Of a stretch of DNA of 64,000 nt, positions 17,798-26,912 are shown piece after piece. Numbering within the stretch: position 1 is the first letter of the stretch; each line of letters opens with the position of its first letter. The position numbers and the translations under genes are program-made. This DNA comes from JAPKZH01 sp964537875 (lineage in GTDB: Bacteria > Acidobacteriota > Aminicenantia > Aminicenantales > UBA4085): NCBI GenBank assembly GCA_964537875.1, contig CAZIDN010000005.1:1-64000 (forward strand). The letters are read 5' to 3'. The notes under the pieces are model-generated. The model saw nothing but the letters and a program-made list of their open reading frames with translations, made no database searches and was not told the DNA's origin.

Positions 17798-18997
17798 ATG
17801 CCGAAAAAAATCAATGTCTATCAGGTTGCCTATAAGAACCTGCTCCGGAAAAAAACGCGGAGCGCGCTGACCATCCTGGGCATCGGCCTTTCGGCCTGGG
17901 TGCTGGTCAGCCTGCTCGGCTTTAACAAGGGCTACGAGTCGGCCTTGAACAAGGACATCGACAACATGGGCTTCCAAGTCCTAGTCACGGCCAAAGGCTG
18001 CCCTTACGAGGCCGCGACATTGATGCTCAAGGGCGGCACCGGCCTCCGCTACATGAAAGAAGAGGTCATCGCCGACATCATCAAACATTCCGAGGTGGAG
18101 AAGGTCACACCCCAGCTCATGGCCGCGATCTTCGACCCCAACAGGGGCGAAACCGGCGGCATCAACGCCTACCTCGGGGTCGACCCGACTACATTTCCCG
18201 CCATGAAGGCCTATCTTAAGTTCAAGCAGGGCGGCTGGTTCACCGATACCAGCGCCATGGAGGCCGTCGTCGGCTACGAGGCGGCCGAGCTCGAGCAGCG
18301 CGAGGTCGGGGACAAGCTCCTCATTCCGGAAAAGAACGTCGAGCTCAAGGTCGTCGGCATCCTGTCCCGGTCCGGGACCGCGGACGACGGCACGATCTTT
18401 GTCCCCCTGCGGACCGTCCAGAAGATCTTCGGGAAGGAAGGCCTGATCACGGCCGCCGGCATCAAGGTCAACAAAAACGCCAACATGAACGAGCTCGAAA
18501 ACAAGCTCTATGACCTGCCGGACGTCCAGGTCGTATCCATGGCCCAGGTTAAGACGACCATCATGAGCCTGGTCTCCACGGCCAAGGTGATGGTGTTTTC
18601 GATCGCGCTAATTGCCATTCTCATCGCCATGCTGGGCGTCGTCAACACCATCCTCATGTCGGTCTTCGAGAGGTTCCAGGAGATCGGCATCATCAAGAGC
18701 ATGGGCGCCATGCCCTGGGACGTGTTTCGGATGATCTGGACCGAGACGGTCATCCTCTGCCTGCTCGGGGGCGCCATCGGGGTCGCTTTTTCCTTCGCCC
18801 TCTCGAAAATCACGGACATCCTCATTCGCCGGCTTCTCCCCTACACGCCGACGGGAAGCCTAGTCATCATCAATGCGCGGTTAGGCCTTCTCACGCTGGG
18901 CGTTGTGGTCGCCATCGGGCTTGTCAGCGGCGTGTACCCGGCTTGGAGGGCCGCGCGAGTTAGGCCGCTCGAATCCATCCGCAGCGAAGGAGAATAA
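17798..18997 (+). CDS. MacB/FtsX-type ABC transporter permease
   Basis: A 399-residue protein with one N-terminal membrane segment (about residues 20-40), a large periplasmic MacB-PCD-like domain, and three C-terminal membrane segments typical of FtsX domains (IMLGVVNTILMSVFERFQEIGI is the cytoplasmic coupling region, in two parts). This architecture defines type VII ABC systems (MacB, LolCDE), which act by mechanotransmission and do not form a membrane channel. Its stop is immediately followed by the ATPase start. With the upstream barrel and exported proteins it may push a lipid, peptide or lipoprotein outward (inference). Confidence 0.9.
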   Translation: MPKKINVYQVAYKNLLRKKTRSALTILGIGLSAWVLVSLLGFNKGYESALNKDIDNMGFQVLVTAKGCPYEAATLMLKGGTGLRYMKEEVIADIIKHSEVEKVTPQLMAAIFDPNRGETGGINAYLGVDPTTFPAMKAYLKFKQGGWFTDTSAMEAVVGYEAAELEQREVGDKLLIPEKNVELKVVGILSRSGTADDGTIFVPLRTVQKIFGKEGLITAAGIKVNKNANMNELENKLYDLPDVQVVSMAQVKTTIMSLVSTAKVMVFSIALIAILIAMLGVVNTILMSVFERFQEIGIIKSMGAMPWDVFRMIWTETVILCLLGGAIGVAFSFALSKITDILIRRLLPYTPTGSLVIINARLGLLTLGVVVAIGLVSGVYPAWRAARVRPLESIRSEGE

Positions 18998-18998
18998 C

Positions 18999-19688
18999 AT
19001 GGCAGGCAATGAGATCGCCCTTGAAGCCCATCATCTAAAGAAAATTTATAAACGCGGCAGCGAGGACATCCTGGCCGTTGATGATGTCTCTCTGACCATA
19101 AGAAAAGGCGAATTCGTGTCCTTTATCGGGCCTTCGGGATCAGGCAAGACAACCTTGATCAATATCCTGGGCTGCCTGGACAACGCCACCGCCGGGAGTC
19201 TAAAAATCAGCGGAGAAACGGTTTTCGCGGAAAACTGCAAACTTTCGGAGAGCGATTTAACCCGGATCCGCCGCCGCGTCTTCGGCTACATCTTTCAAAA
19301 ATTCTACCTGGTCCCCACGTTGACGGTCTACGAAAACGTGCTTCTGCCGTTTGCTTTTTTCAAGAAGCCGGAAGCGAAGTCCGACCCCATGGAAATCTTG
19401 ACATTTCTAGGACTCGAGAAAAGGGTCGATCACCGGCCGTCCGAGCTGTCCGGCGGCGAAATGCAAAGAGTGGCCATTGCCCGGGCGCTCGTCAACAAGC
19501 CGGAAATCCTCTTGGCCGACGAGCCGACGGGGAACTTGGATACCAAGCGGAGCGAGGAGATCGGACAGGTCCTGAAGACTCTCAATCAAAAAGAAGGCCT
19601 GACCGTCCTGCTCGTTACCCACAATCCCAACCTGGCGAAAATCGCCGACAGGACGGTCTCGCTCCGTGACGGCCGGATTGCCGTCTAA
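18999..19688 (+). CDS. MacB/LolD-type ABC transporter ATP-binding protein
   Basis: A 229-residue ATPase with Walker A GPSGSGKTT (residues 44-52), signature LSGGEMQR, Walker B ILLADEPTG and a switch histidine in VTHNPN. The GNLD segment after Walker B is typical of the MacB/LolD branch. The start is ATG 18999, one base after the permease stop, with GAAGGAG upstream; a longer in-frame reading from 18903 lies inside the permease gene and is not credible. Partner of the permease at 17798-18997. Confidence 0.93.
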   Translation: MAGNEIALEAHHLKKIYKRGSEDILAVDDVSLTIRKGEFVSFIGPSGSGKTTLINILGCLDNATAGSLKISGETVFAENCKLSESDLTRIRRRVFGYIFQKFYLVPTLTVYENVLLPFAFFKKPEAKSDPMEILTFLGLEKRVDHRPSELSGGEMQRVAIARALVNKPEILLADEPTGNLDTKRSEEIGQVLKTLNQKEGLTVLLVTHNPNLAKIADRTVSLRDGRIAV

Positions 19689-19693
19689 CCTTT

Positions 19694-19761
19694 CGGGGTC
19701 AAACCTACTCGTTACGCACAATTCTCCAGGGAAGACTGCGTAATGAGTAGGTTTGACCCCG
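19694..19761. repeat. REP-like palindrome, copy 1 of 3
   Basis: Arms GGGGTCAAACCTACTCGTTA and TAATGAGTAGGTTTGACCCC enclose a centre with GCGCA/TGCGT-like ends. It sits between the convergent ABC ATPase and TonB receptor genes, where it could also act as a bidirectional terminator. Near-identical copies lie at 22022-22088 and 26414-26482. Confidence 0.75.
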
Positions 19762-19768
19762 GACTTTA

Positions 19769-21958
19769 TTAAAATTTGGATTTTAGCGAAAGGCCCAGAT
19801 TTCGGCCTGCCGCCGGAAACCCGAAGCGTTCCTGATAGGAAACGTCGAAAAGATTCCTGACGAAGACGCCCGTCTCAAGCCACGCCGTTAGAGGATATCT
19901 CCCTTCGAAGTCAAACCTCACATAAGCGGCCTGCGTCCGGAGCCGCAAGTCGGTGTTGTAGAGGATGTTATTGTTGTAGATGACCTTCTGGCTTGAGACC
20001 ATCTGGGCGAAGAGCGCGGCCGAAAGGCCCTTTCCCGCCCGGTATTGCAGCCCGAAGTTCGCCTTGTGCGCCGGAAGTCCCGGGATCTCGCTGAAACCCC
20101 GTTTCTCGGGATCCACGAACAGGCTGACGAAGGGGTCGCCCTGAGTTCGGCTCATCTGGTACGAATAATTGGCGAAGGCCGACCAGCCCTTTCCAAACGT
20201 CTGGCTAACCTCGAACTCCAGGCCGTAGAGTTCGGCCCAGTCGATGTTGTAGGCTACGAAATTGATCAGGTCGAACTGGATGTAGTGCGAAATCCGGTAA
20301 TAATACGGCGCTATCTCGATTTTCGTCCCGGTCGGCAGGACGGAGCGCCAGCCGGCCTGGAGCATCAGGCCATCTTCCTCGTGAAAGGGCAAGTCGCTTG
20401 TGTCTACGCCGGAGTCGTAATCATAATGCCAGAAATGCTCGGGCGCGGTGGGCATGCGCAGGGCGCGGGCTACGCTCACATAGACCATAGCCTCGGCCGC
20501 ATATTCATAAGCAAGCTTCAGCGACGGCGCCCATCCCTTACGCCGAAGATCGGGGATGCCTTCGATCTTGCCCTGGGGCCCGGCGACGCCATGATAGGCG
20601 AGATAGCGGACCCCGGGAAGCACGGACAACCGGTCCCGGAAAAGCCGGATCTCGTCCATAATGTAGAACTCCAGGTTTTTGGTGGAGACATAGGACCCGT
20701 TGCGGAACGGCGCCCGGGAATCGTCCGGGAAGTTCTCATCGCCGTCATCCTTGAGATGACTGAAATCTAGGCCGAGGGCCACGGTCTGGCCGGCCCAGAA
20801 GTGCTTATAGGATGCCGAAAATCCCAGCGACCGGTCATCGAAGAACTTTTTGTGAAAAACCTTGTTGGCCGCCGCCTTGGTATTGTAGGCCTCCCGGTCG
20901 CCGTGGTTCTGCCAGTAGCGAAGGTCCAACAGGCCCCATTCGCCGAAGGCCTGCTCGTAATTTGTATCCACGGTCCATCTCTTCTTTTTCCACCAGCTTC
21001 CGGGCTCGGCGGTGGCACCCATTGCCCCGTACATGATTTCGCCGTCGGAAGCGGGAAAGCCCACATCCAGCGCCGTTCCATAAGCCGGATCGCCGAATGT
21101 TTTTGAAACCCGGTTGGCGACCGCGAATTCCTTTTTAATCGCCGAGTAGCCGACATCGGCCATAAGCCGGCCCTTGAAAGAAAAATCATAGCCGAGATGG
21201 AGATCGAAGCTGCCGAGGCTCATCGTCCCGTTCCTCAAGTATCCGTCGCTCCGCGTGGCCCCCGCGGCCAGGGAGTATTCAAAGGCGCCCGGCTTATAGC
21301 CATGGAACAGGTTGAATGTCGCCGTGCCGAAGCTGGCGGCCGCGGCCTGGAACTCCGTGCTGGGGGATTCGGTCCGCAGCCGTTTGGGGACAAGATTGAT
21401 GACGCCGCCGAGGACGTTCCCGTACCGGGGATCTCCCACGCCCTTCACGACCTCCACCCGGTCGGCGGCGGCAAGCGGGATCATCGTCCAGTCGATGAAA
21501 TAGCCGCCGGCCACGCCCGAAGAGTTGAGCGGCCGGCCGTCTTTCAGGACTTTGATCCGCCGCGACCCCATGCCCCGGATCTTGATCGAGTCATCGTCCG
21601 CGGCCGTCCCTACCTCCTGGATCCGCTGGACATCGACGCCGGGCAGCCGCTCCAGGGCCGTGTCGAGCGTCACCCCGATGGTCATGGGAAAAAGCTCTGT
21701 TTTGACGACGGTCATATTAGGGATTTCTTTGTCCCTGAGATATTCCACGACATCGATGAAGATGGGGTTGAGCTGGAAGAGCTTGGTCTTCTCGACCTTT
21801 TCCTGCTTGTCCTTTTTTTCTTTCTCGGCCTTTTGGCCCTTGGCTTTCTCCTGGTTTTTCGCGGCAGCCGGCTGGGCCAGTGCCAACCCGGCCACGGCCA
21901 GGACGGCCTCCAGGAAAAGGATGCAACGGGCAAGCTTGGTCATGTTCGTCGATGCCAC
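19769..21958 (-). CDS. TonB-dependent outer-membrane receptor
   Basis: A 729-residue receptor. A signal peptide is followed by an unusual Lys/Glu-rich linker (about residues 33-58), then a plug domain (TALERLPGVDVQRI, IKIRGMGSRRIKVL, GNVLGGVINLV) and a 22-strand-type barrel ending in phenylalanine (LSLKSKF). Receptors of this type take up siderophores, cobalamin or glycans with TonB energy; the substrate is not evident. The listed start is a GTG; an ATG five codons later (about 21943) begins a cleaner signal sequence and may be the real one. It converges on the MacB-type operon, which may or may not be functionally linked. Confidence 0.92.
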   Translation of the reverse strand: MASTNMTKLARCILFLEAVLAVAGLALAQPAAAKNQEKAKGQKAEKEKKDKQEKVEKTKLFQLNPIFIDVVEYLRDKEIPNMTVVKTELFPMTIGVTLDTALERLPGVDVQRIQEVGTAADDDSIKIRGMGSRRIKVLKDGRPLNSSGVAGGYFIDWTMIPLAAADRVEVVKGVGDPRYGNVLGGVINLVPKRLRTESPSTEFQAAAASFGTATFNLFHGYKPGAFEYSLAAGATRSDGYLRNGTMSLGSFDLHLGYDFSFKGRLMADVGYSAIKKEFAVANRVSKTFGDPAYGTALDVGFPASDGEIMYGAMGATAEPGSWWKKKRWTVDTNYEQAFGEWGLLDLRYWQNHGDREAYNTKAAANKVFHKKFFDDRSLGFSASYKHFWAGQTVALGLDFSHLKDDGDENFPDDSRAPFRNGSYVSTKNLEFYIMDEIRLFRDRLSVLPGVRYLAYHGVAGPQGKIEGIPDLRRKGWAPSLKLAYEYAAEAMVYVSVARALRMPTAPEHFWHYDYDSGVDTSDLPFHEEDGLMLQAGWRSVLPTGTKIEIAPYYYRISHYIQFDLINFVAYNIDWAELYGLEFEVSQTFGKGWSAFANYSYQMSRTQGDPFVSLFVDPEKRGFSEIPGLPAHKANFGLQYRAGKGLSAALFAQMVSSQKVIYNNNILYNTDLRLRTQAAYVRFDFEGRYPLTAWLETGVFVRNLFDVSYQERFGFPAAGRNLGLSLKSKF

Positions 21959-22021
21959 CGATCAGTGAAATGGTAGCACCAAAGACCGCGCTTGTTCAAT
22001 AAAAAAGACAGAGCTTTCGTA

Positions 22022-22088
22022 GGGGTTAAACCTACTCGTTACGCACAATTCTCCAGGGAAGACTGCGTAATGAGTAGGTTTGACCCCG
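22022..22088. repeat. REP-like palindrome, copy 2 of 3
   Basis: Same sequence and orientation as the copy at 19694-19761, with a C-to-T change in the left arm (GGGGTTAAACC). It lies between the TonB receptor start and the end of the first HEAT-repeat gene. Confidence 0.75.
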
Positions 22089-22103
22089 GTTTTTACAGCT
22101 GGA

Positions 22104-23255
22104 CTATAATTTTCCCTTGATGATGTCGACGAGGGCCTGGATGGCGGCCGGATCGTTCATGTCGCCCAGAGAATAGATGGCCGCTTTGCGGACCTCCCGG
22201 TTGGCATGGGTTTTCGCGACGCGAATGAGATAGGGAAGCCCTTCTTTGGAAGGGAGGTCGGCGAGGGCATGGACGGCCTGCGTTTGCACCTCGGTCTCTT
22301 TATCGTTGAAAACGATCTGCTCCAATGTCCTGACGGCTGGTTTTGTGGCTTTCTCGGCAAGTCCCTCGATAGCTTCCGTCCGGATATCCTTCTCGGGGCA
22401 ATTCCGGGCGAAATCAATCAGGGCATCGACGGCTGCCGGAAGCTCCATTTCCGTCAATCCCCAGACCGCGTTTTTTCTGACCTCGAATGAAGCATCCGTC
22501 CGTATAGTCCGAATCAAGATCTCCAGAGCCCGACCGTCGTTCTGCTCCCCTAAAAAGGCGGCCGCATCGGCCCGAATTTTCACGGATTCTCGGCCTTTCA
22601 GGATACTCTCCAAAAAAGGAACGACGAGCACCGCGTTCTGGTGGAGAGCGACGGCCTGCAACAGGTTCTTCTTCATCCTATCGGTTGCCGCTTTTTCATA
22701 ATATTTTTTGATCAGGGAAAAGCTGTCCGCATCCTCCGCAGGACCCAGCCAGAGCAAGGGCAGACTCTGGAGAGAGGCCGAAAGCGAAAGGTTGCTGATG
22801 GTCACCATCTCCGGCTGCCGCGCCGAGGCTGCAGCAAATTTCATCAGGATCGCGATATCCTTGGCCACTTTTTGTTCAGGCTTTCCACGGTCGGCTGAGG
22901 TCAAAGCCTTTTCGGCGGCCTCCCTGATCGCTTGTTCTTCGGAAATCTTTTTCTCGGCAGCCGTCTTCCTGCCGTAGATGAGCTCCTCAAGAGACAGTTT
23001 ACGATCGTCCGATCCCCTAAAATAGGAACCTATGTAGGAGTGTTCGCCCATCAGTCTCCGGATGCTGAACCCGACCCAGAAACCTTTCCCAAATTGGACT
23101 TTCCCGGCCTCTTGAAAAGCCCAGTCAGCGCGCTCAGCCAAAGGGCTGTTCGGCCGGGGATGATGGATTACCTGGGCGGCGGCAAGGGACGCTGCCGCGG
23201 CCGTAACCAGGCCGCAGGCCAGGATCATGGTAAGGACTTTCTTAATGCCGGCCAT
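22104..23255 (-). CDS. Exported HEAT-repeat protein
   Basis: A 383-residue protein with a signal peptide (about residues 1-27), a charged middle, and from about residue 215 a run of HEAT/PBS-lyase-type repeats of roughly 31 residues (IRADAAAFLGEQNDGRALEI, VRKNAVWGLTEM, VQTQAVHALADL, VRKAAIYSLGDM). Such repeats make protein-binding solenoids and have no catalytic motif. It is the last gene of the sigma/anti-sigma operon, ten bases after its longer HEAT relative. A periplasmic scaffold or sensor role is inferred only. Confidence 0.75.
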   Translation of the reverse strand: MAGIKKVLTMILACGLVTAAAASLAAAQVIHHPRPNSPLAERADWAFQEAGKVQFGKGFWVGFSIRRLMGEHSYIGSYFRGSDDRKLSLEELIYGRKTAAEKKISEEQAIREAAEKALTSADRGKPEQKVAKDIAILMKFAAASARQPEMVTISNLSLSASLQSLPLLWLGPAEDADSFSLIKKYYEKAATDRMKKNLLQAVALHQNAVLVVPFLESILKGRESVKIRADAAAFLGEQNDGRALEILIRTIRTDASFEVRKNAVWGLTEMELPAAVDALIDFARNCPEKDIRTEAIEGLAEKATKPAVRTLEQIVFNDKETEVQTQAVHALADLPSKEGLPYLIRVAKTHANREVRKAAIYSLGDMNDPAAIQALVDIIKGKL

Positions 23256-23265
23256 AGCCCGCTCC

Positions 23266-24882
23266 TCAGCGTACTTCCCCGACCTCGCCCTTCTTCTTCA
23301 GGATTTCCATCAAGGCCTCGCGAGCCTTGGGCGTCCCGATTTCGCCCAGCGCCGAGACGGCGTCTGTCCTGACCCGGATCTCAGCGTCGGACTTGGCTGT
23401 GTCGAGAAGGATGGGAACGGCCTCGTCGCTCTTCGTCTCGCCCAGGGCATCGACGATGTCCGATCGCATCTCCGGATCCTTCTCCTCTTTCAAGAGCTGG
23501 CCCAAGGTCTTGATCGTCTGGCTTCCCTTCTGTTCGGCAAGAGAAGACAAAGCCGATCTCCTGACCTCGCGGAATTTGGCTTTCCGCATGATCTCAAGAA
23601 AAATATCGGGCCGTCCGTCTTTGACGACATCGGACAAGGCTTCCACGGCTGTAACCGCCAGCTCTTCGTTCTGGCCGGCCACGGCGGTTGAGACAAGGAT
23701 GCTCTGAGCCTCCGGCCCTCCGAATTCTCCAATGGCGAAAAGGGCCGCTTCCTGGACCTCACGGTCTTTTGCCGACGACAGGATTTCCTTCAGGGTGGCG
23801 AGAGCATCTTTAGTCTTTATTTCAGCGATACGATTCGTCGCCGTCCGGCGGAGCTCAAGGTCGGGATCGCTCAAGGCCAGGTTGCGGAGAAGGGGAAGAG
23901 AAGCAATGTCCTTCCGGTCGGCCAGGATATCGATGGCGCTCTCCCTGATCTCGGAAGACTTGGATTGCTTGAGGATATCCTGAAGGGCGTCCGCAGCCTC
24001 CCGGGCCTTGATATCACCCAAGCTGTGGACCGCCGTCCGGGCCAGATCGGCATTCGCTTCGCTCAGCGCGATCTGCTTCAAAAACGGAATAAGGGCCGGA
24101 TCGTTCATTTCCCCCAATGCCTCCAGGGCCGATCGCCGGGCTTCCAGGCTCGGCTCTTTTTGAACGATGTCCTTGAGGACACGAACCGATTCCGGAGACT
24201 CCTTTTCGGCGATGGCCTCCAGGGCTTCACGGCGGACTTCCAGGGACGGATCTTTGCGAACGATCTCCGTCAGCTTCTGGAAGGCCTTGGCAGACTCGAA
24301 GTCCCCGAGAAGGCCGGCGATCCTGGAACGGAGTTTGGAGCTTTTGCTCTGGTCATAGAGGTCGATCAGGGATTGGAGGGCATTTTCGCCGCCGCTGTCA
24401 CGCAACGCGTGCAGCGCGGCCATGGTCACTTCCTCATCCGACGATTTTTCCATAGATTTGATGATCGCCTCATACTCCCGCTTGCCATCCTCGACCAACT
24501 CCCGGCCGAGCTGAATCATGTTCGACCGGGCTTCCTCGGCCCATTCGCTTGTCGGATAGGCTTTGACGAACTCCTGATAGCATTTGAACGCCAGCTCCTG
24601 AGAATCTTCGGATTTCTCCCTGACATAGCATCTCCAAAAGCGGGCATCGACAACCCATGAGCTCTTCGGATAGCTCTGGATAAACGCATCCAGGGCCTTG
24701 GCGGCCTCGGCCCACTTTTCTTCAAGGACAAGAAGGTAGGCCGCTTTGTATTTCTTGGCGTCTTCAGTCTGTTCCTCGTTGCCGGAGTTCGGCTGGACGA
24801 GGGGACGAAACCCGGCCCATCCCATGGCCGTTATGAGGCCGAGGCAAATCATAAAGCCGATGACTATTTTCATTTTTTTCAT
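23266..24882 (-). CDS. Exported TPR + HEAT-repeat protein
   Basis: A 538-residue protein with an N-terminal hydrophobic signal (about residues 5-24), a TPR-like/YbgF-type region (about 40-150: AAYLLVLEEKWAEAAKALD, then YPKSSWVVDARFWRCY), and then about eleven HEAT repeats of about 31 residues each, with the LEVRREALEAIAEK type consensus. The repeats are notably regular. The fold is a protein-interaction solenoid. It is co-transcribed with an ECF sigma and its anti-sigma factor, so it may be an exported part of the stress or envelope response they control. Confidence 0.78.
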   Translation of the reverse strand: MKKMKIVIGFMICLGLITAMGWAGFRPLVQPNSGNEEQTEDAKKYKAAYLLVLEEKWAEAAKALDAFIQSYPKSSWVVDARFWRCYVREKSEDSQELAFKCYQEFVKAYPTSEWAEEARSNMIQLGRELVEDGKREYEAIIKSMEKSSDEEVTMAALHALRDSGGENALQSLIDLYDQSKSSKLRSRIAGLLGDFESAKAFQKLTEIVRKDPSLEVRREALEAIAEKESPESVRVLKDIVQKEPSLEARRSALEALGEMNDPALIPFLKQIALSEANADLARTAVHSLGDIKAREAADALQDILKQSKSSEIRESAIDILADRKDIASLPLLRNLALSDPDLELRRTATNRIAEIKTKDALATLKEILSSAKDREVQEAALFAIGEFGGPEAQSILVSTAVAGQNEELAVTAVEALSDVVKDGRPDIFLEIMRKAKFREVRRSALSSLAEQKGSQTIKTLGQLLKEEKDPEMRSDIVDALGETKSDEAVPILLDTAKSDAEIRVRTDAVSALGEIGTPKAREALMEILKKKGEVGEVR

Positions 24883-24898
24883 GAGAGGACTCCTTTAT

Positions 24899-25765
24899 TC
24901 ATATCTTGGAAGCCGTTGGGGCGGCTGAATCCGACTTGCGGGCATGAGGCCCCTGAACACGGCTCTTCTTTTCAGTTCGACGCATCTCGTTCAAGCTGGT
25001 CTTAAACAGCACGTCCTTTTGTTCGACACCCGCCTTGATGATTTCGACGGTGGGAAGGTCATATTCAGACTTGAGGTTGGCGATCTGCATGAGGATCACT
25101 TCAAGATCGCCGACGAGCTTCTCGAGCTGCCGTTCTTTGGCGTTTTTAAGATCGCCTTTCAGCGCCGACGCCTCTTTCACCAGCTCGTTGGAAACCTCCT
25201 TCTGCCGGGGAAGGTTGAGCCCGTAGACATCTTGTTTTTCAGGATCGAAATTGACCAGGGCGAGAAGGATGACTTTGGAGCGCTCGAAGTACCTGGACGT
25301 CCTGAGGGCTAGATCTCCCGCGCTTGAAGCCGGAAGAACCGAAGGGGTACCTGTTGGGGCTGGACGGCTGATGATTACGGGCCGGCTGAAGAACAGCCGG
25401 CCAATCAAAATACCCACTGCTAAAAAGGCGACGGCACCGGCCGCTCCATAGGCCCAGCGGGGAAAAAGCCCGAAGCGGAACCGAGGTCTCTTTTGGGCTT
25501 TGGCCTCCAGGGGCTCAAAGAAGCCCTCCTTCTTCATCCTCAGCTCGAGCTTATCCCAATAGCCGTCCCAAAACTCCCGGCCGGGATCCGGCACCGCTTT
25601 TTTACTCATCGTCCTGAGAGTCTGGGCCATCTTTTCGTATTCCTCCGAGCACTCCCGGCATCCGGCCAAATGGCGTTTCAAAGATTCTTTCCTGTCCATA
25701 TCAAGCTCCCCGTAAAGAGATTCCAAAAAAAAGCTTTTCATTTTCCGGCATTCAGCCATGGTCAT
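24899..25765 (-). CDS. Zinc-finger anti-sigma factor (ZAS type), membrane-spanning
   Basis: The N-terminal 40 residues carry the ZAS signature with H32-x3-C36-x2-C39 (HLAGCREC), the domain that grips an ECF sigma factor. One membrane segment (about residues 106-127) follows, then a periplasmic part of about 160 residues with a heptad-like, charged coiled-coil stretch (KEASALKGDLKNAKER...). The start overlaps the sigma gene stop by four bases (ATGA), the usual arrangement for co-translated sigma/anti-sigma pairs. It should hold the sigma factor at the inner membrane until a periplasmic signal arrives. Confidence 0.88.
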   Translation of the reverse strand: MTMAECRKMKSFFLESLYGELDMDRKESLKRHLAGCRECSEEYEKMAQTLRTMSKKAVPDPGREFWDGYWDKLELRMKKEGFFEPLEAKAQKRPRFRFGLFPRWAYGAAGAVAFLAVGILIGRLFFSRPVIISRPAPTGTPSVLPASSAGDLALRTSRYFERSKVILLALVNFDPEKQDVYGLNLPRQKEVSNELVKEASALKGDLKNAKERQLEKLVGDLEVILMQIANLKSEYDLPTVEIIKAGVEQKDVLFKTSLNEMRRTEKKSRVQGPHARKSDSAAPTASKI

Positions 25766-26355
25766 CCTCCAGGCTCGAGCGGAGTTTGGGAGACGCCCAA
25801 CTCCTTCTGAATTTTCTTGATCGAGCGAAAGAGATAGCTCTTCACGGACCCGAGGGAGATCCCCAGCGCTCCGGCGATTTCCTTTAGGTTGAGGTCGTGA
25901 TAATGGCGCAGCAGGAAGACGGTCTTCTCGCGTTGGGATATTTGGCCCAAGGCATTCTCGATTTTCTTTTGCATCAAGGCCGACTCGGCCTGGTGCTGCG
26001 GATCGCCGGATCGGTCTGTCACCGGCTGGATCCCGTCATCCGCGAACCGTCCGGGCACAGCCTCCGTTTTATCCGCGGGGAAAAAGGGCCTTTTCCGGGT
26101 GTGATCGATCGCGGTATTGACGACAATCCGGTAAAGCCAGGAGTTGAGGCTGGCGTTCTTTTGGAATGTCCCGATCGACTTATGGACTTTCATAAACGCC
26201 ACCTGGGAGACATCCTCGGCATCCGCATGATTTTTGGTCAATTCATAGGCCAGCCCGTAGACTTTCCTTTTATAGGTTTCTACAAACTCCCGGAACGCCC
26301 CTGATTCGCCCCTGATCAGGCGTCCGGCAAGGCGGTTTTCCTCCTCGAGGCTCAT
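25762..26355 (-). CDS. ECF RNA polymerase sigma factor
   Basis: A 197-residue ECF (sigma-24) factor. Region 2 contains YKRKVYGLAYELTKNHADAE and DVSQVAFMKVHKSI; region 4 contains ISQREKTVFLLRHYHDL and the helix-turn-helix IAGALGISLGSVKSYLFRSI. The start is ATG 26355, with GGAGA about 5 bases upstream; the longer in-frame reading from 26382 has no ribosome site and a non-conserved extension. It is first in a four-gene operon with its anti-sigma factor and two HEAT proteins, probably autoregulated. A REP-like palindrome lies just upstream. Confidence 0.93.
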   Translation of the reverse strand: MSLEEENRLAGRLIRGESGAFREFVETYKRKVYGLAYELTKNHADAEDVSQVAFMKVHKSIGTFQKNASLNSWLYRIVVNTAIDHTRKRPFFPADKTEAVPGRFADDGIQPVTDRSGDPQHQAESALMQKKIENALGQISQREKTVFLLRHYHDLNLKEIAGALGISLGSVKSYLFRSIKKIQKELGVSQTPLEPGG

Positions 26356-26413
26356 TGTCTCTCCAGAATTAAGACGCGGCACTCGGCCGTCAGGTTGGCA
26401 AAACTTCCAAAAT

Positions 26414-26482
26414 CGGGGTCAAACCTACTCATTACGCATTCTCCCCTGGAGAATTGTGCGTAATGAGTAGGTTTGACCCCGG
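26414..26482. repeat. REP-like palindrome, copy 3 of 3 (inverted orientation)
   Basis: Same arms as the copies at 19.7 and 22.0 kb, but the asymmetric centre is reversed (CTCCCCTGGAGAATTG), so this copy is in the opposite orientation. It sits between the sigma gene and the TIGR04076 gene. Confidence 0.75.
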
Positions 26483-26501
26483 ACCTAGCCCAGACCTTAT
26501 T

Positions 26502-26912
26502 TCAGCTGACCTTTGTCCGGGTGATCTTGGCCACTAGGTTGGCCGTGGGATCGGGGCAGCGGATGAACTCCGTGGTTACGCCGTTGGGATCGATGACCTT
26601 CTGGTAGGGCGTATTTTCGTACTTCCAGGGCAAAATCACCCCTTGCGCCAAAAGGATAAGGGCGTCATGCATGCTGCTCAGCAGCCAGGGGCAGATCTTG
26701 CCGATGTCCTGGGGATAATTGAATTTGTCCCCTTTCTTGTGGCACCACGTATCCGGCCGGGCTTCGTAGATCTCGATCTCCAGCTTATACTTCGGCCGAG
26801 GGGGCGGCGGCGTCTGCTCCTGGTCCGCCAAGGCCGACTCAAAGACCAGCGGCGAAGCCATCAGGGCCGCAAAACTGCATCCGGCTTTGGACATGAAATC
26901 GCGTCTATCCAT
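26502..26912 (-). CDS. Tat-exported TIGR04076 family protein
   Basis: A 136-residue protein beginning with a twin-arginine signal (DRRDFMSKAG, then a hydrophobic stretch to about residue 30). The mature part matches the TIGR04076 pattern: an early cysteine after a charged strand (DTWCHKKGDKF), GKICPWLLSSMHDALILL, and a late RCPDP segment. The family is small, Cys-containing and functionally uncharacterised; many members are cytoplasmic, so the Tat signal suggests a folded, perhaps cofactor-bound, exported variant. Single-gene unit. Confidence 0.75.
   Translation of the reverse strand: MDRRDFMSKAGCSFAALMASPLVFESALADQEQTPPPPRPKYKLEIEIYEARPDTWCHKKGDKFNYPQDIGKICPWLLSSMHDALILLAQGVILPWKYENTPYQKVIDPNGVTTEFIRCPDPTANLVAKITRTKVS

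Noticed and set aside
19769..21976. Long plus-strand open frames opposite the TonB receptor gene
   Set aside because: They are antisense shadows of a GC-rich gene; they have no protein-like features and no ribosome sites.
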